From Notamacropus eugenii (taxonomy: Eukaryota > Chordata > Mammalia > Diprotodontia > Macropodidae), in assembly GCF_028372415.1 (NCBI RefSeq), contig NC_092872.1, positions 283,026,206-283,090,205 on the forward strand: 64,000 nucleotides of DNA. Direction: 5' to 3'. Below the pieces are notes generated by a model. The model was not told where the DNA came from and searched no databases. It saw only the letters and a program-made list of their open reading frames with translations. Positions 62,510 to 64,000 of the stretch are shown here, piece by piece. Numbering within the stretch: position 1 is the first letter of the stretch; each line of letters begins with the position of its first letter. A program made the position numbers and the translations under genes.

Positions 62510-62760
62510 TAGGCAGCTAGGTTGTGCAGTGAATAAAGCAGAAGTCAAGGAGGTTGAGTTCAAATCTAGCCTCAGATACTTAATAGGAAGTCACTTATCA
62601 CCCTTTTGCCTCAGTGTCTTCATCTGTAAAATTGAAATAATAGAACTTCTATCCAGGGTTGTTGTGAGGGTTAAACAAGCCCTTAGTATAGTGCCTGGCA
62701 CATAGTAAGTGCTACATTAATGTTAACTATTATTATTATTATTATCTGTCTTGGGTATTG
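62510..62760 (+). mobile_element. marsupial tRNA-headed, MIR-like SINE
   Basis: 'gcagctaggttgtgcagtga' (A box side), 'gagttcaaatctagcctcag' (B box), 'cttcatctgtaaaattgaaa', 'tgcctggcacatagtaagtg', and a terminal (ATT)n. Confidence 0.82.
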
Positions 62761-62764
62761 AACC

Positions 62765-63545
62765 ATTTGATAGTTTAGGTCAAGTATTTTGGTGGATAGG
62801 ACTTTCTTTAAAAGCTGGGCTTGTTAAGGAAGTGTTGAGGGAGAGGGATTTCCCAGGTATCTGCTAGATCAGGTGTCTGCAGGATTTGTTCCCTGGGCAT
62901 TCGCCTGGGTGCAAGGTTAGTGGCCTGGAGGATGTGGCTTTTCCCAGGGTTCTCAGGCTCCTGGTCCTGGTATGCCTCTGGGTGTAGCCCTCATATTTCA
63001 CATTTATATCAAACTAGGGACAGATCTCCTCTCAAGTCCTCTCCTCATCCACCTCGTCCTTGGGCACAGGTGTCCCTGCCCCTCCCAGGCTGTGCCAAGG
63101 GAATGCAAACCCTGGCAATTCCTACCATGAAGGAAAAGCTTTAAGTATGGCAGGCTTCCAGCCTCAATGTTGCCTTCTGCTGCTCCCTCTCCCTCACCCT
63201 ACATATCCAGCCAAATGTTGTCAGTTCTGCCTCCACATTCTCTCCCAAATCTATCTGTTGCCTCCACTCTCAGGGCCACTCCTTAATTTAGTCACCACCC
63301 CCCACCTCTCACCTGGGTTCAAATCCAGATTCTGATCATTGATTCAATTCAATGAGTTTTATCATGTATTAATATTTATGAATTTAATATTTACTAAATA
63401 TTTAATTTAAATTTATTAAGATTAGGTATTAATTTCTTCTCTTTGAAGGTCACTATTAAAATGTTTCACTCTGTCACGGATAAATCCCCAGATCATAATA
63501 TCTGGTACCTACCAGTTCCCACTTCTCCATCCTTCCTTAAGAAAT
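62765..63545. other. unassigned DNA
   Basis: Pyrimidine-rich and GC-richer at 62900-63310, then an AT-rich TTTAAT/TATTAA patch at 63360-63435. No family recognised. Confidence 0.4.
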
Positions 63546-63548
63546 TCA

Positions 63549-64000
63549 GGGGGTGGAGCCAAGACTCACTAAGCTCTTGGACAAACTCCTTCATATACCT
63601 CTGAAAGGAGAATCTGACCACATTTTGGAGGTGCAGAATCCAGTGGCAGACAGACTGTGGCAGATTCAGAGCCAAGGACAGACTGAAAGGTCCACGGGAA
63701 GGATCGGTTCCACAGGGGTGAGCCCCCAGCGCACAGTGCAGCATGGCCAGCACAATGGAGGGGAAGAGCCCTGGGAAACCTGAGAGCAGCAGGTGGAACC
63801 AGCAGAGCAGCACCTGAGGGTGGGAGACCAGCCAAGCTGATCCAGTGAGAGCAGCTGAGTGCCAGATATCAGCACAGCAGCTCCTGAGACTTTCCGCCCA
63901 CAGATTAAACATTGGTAAGTCACCTACTTGAACTTCTGGGAGCCAGGATGGTGAAGTGATCAGTAAATACTCTTTCCTCCCCCCTTGATGACCATGAAAG
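63549..64000 (+). mobile_element. L1 5' UTR (promoter end), runs off the window
   Basis: Opens 'gggggtggagccaagactca', the standard marsupial L1 5' start, and continues through GC-richer, CpG-bearing non-coding sequence ('ggaaggatcggttccac', 'agtgagagcagctgagtgcc') to 'cagattaaacattggtaagt' near 63903. Reaching the 5' end means this copy is not 5'-truncated. ORF1 and ORF2 would lie beyond 64000. The overlapping ORFs here are UTR artefacts. Confidence 0.7.

Noticed and set aside
1..64000. A novel multi-gene system such as a defence island or biosynthetic cluster
   Set aside because: No operons, ribosome binding sites or long coding frames. Composition and repeats are those of mammalian non-coding DNA.

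Overview
This window looks like ordinary, gene-poor nuclear DNA from a marsupial (metatherian mammal). The repeats point there: two near-complete tRNA-headed SINEs with an RTE-type tail (MAR1-like), several copies of the marsupial SINE whose reverse strand carries a 'tggtttgccatttccttct' motif, two ORF1-only 'half-L1' (HAL1-like) elements, and a large load of old L2, MIR and CR1/L3 copies. CpG is strongly depleted almost everywhere, as in a methylated mammalian genome. I see no intact protein-coding gene, tRNA, rRNA, operon or CRISPR array. Nearly all short ORFs are chance frames or pieces of transposon ORFs. Repeat family names come from remembered consensus sequences, so edges are usually good to about 10-30 bases and subfamily names are tentative.

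Layout. 1-9 kb: MIR and SINE fragments, a complete HAL1-like element with target-site duplications (TSDs) at 1579-4135, L1 3'-end pieces, and an L2 3' half that still encodes the reverse-transcriptase C-terminus (5665-6447). 9-20 kb: MIRs, hAT-type DNA transposon relics (one nested in a CR1/L3 copy with an 8-bp TSD at 11268-11494), and a second HAL1-like element (15824-17985) inside an older L2 with an exact 14-bp TSD. 20-35 kb: long antisense L2 relics, a MAR1-like SINE (27046-27357), CR1/L3, many MIRs, a (CA)23 microsatellite and an L1 3' end.

35.8-38.5 kb holds the only recognisable gene-derived sequence: a processed pseudogene of SURF6, a nucleolar protein. Leader, body, 3' end, poly(A) and 15-bp TSD are all visible. 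It carries four in-frame stops and frameshifts, and its 3' part contains a solo retroviral LTR. 38.5-50 kb: L2 and MIR, a possible second LTR, an antisense MAR1-like SINE (42034-42345), and an L2 relic with an unusually open frame (44946-43837).

50-64 kb is somewhat more GC-rich. It holds a hAT relic nested in a MIR, a G-quadruplex motif, a roughly 0.7-kb CpG-retaining block ending in a perfect splice donor (51230-51966, the best candidate for an unannotated promoter or first exon), homopurine tracts, more MIR and L2, and the 5' end of an L1 that runs off the right edge.

I did not find a new multi-gene system. The points most worth checking are the CpG-retaining block with its donor, the SURF6 retrocopy and its LTR, the internally deleted HAL1, and a 102-codon minus-strand ORF behind a GC-rich leader at about 8.3 kb.
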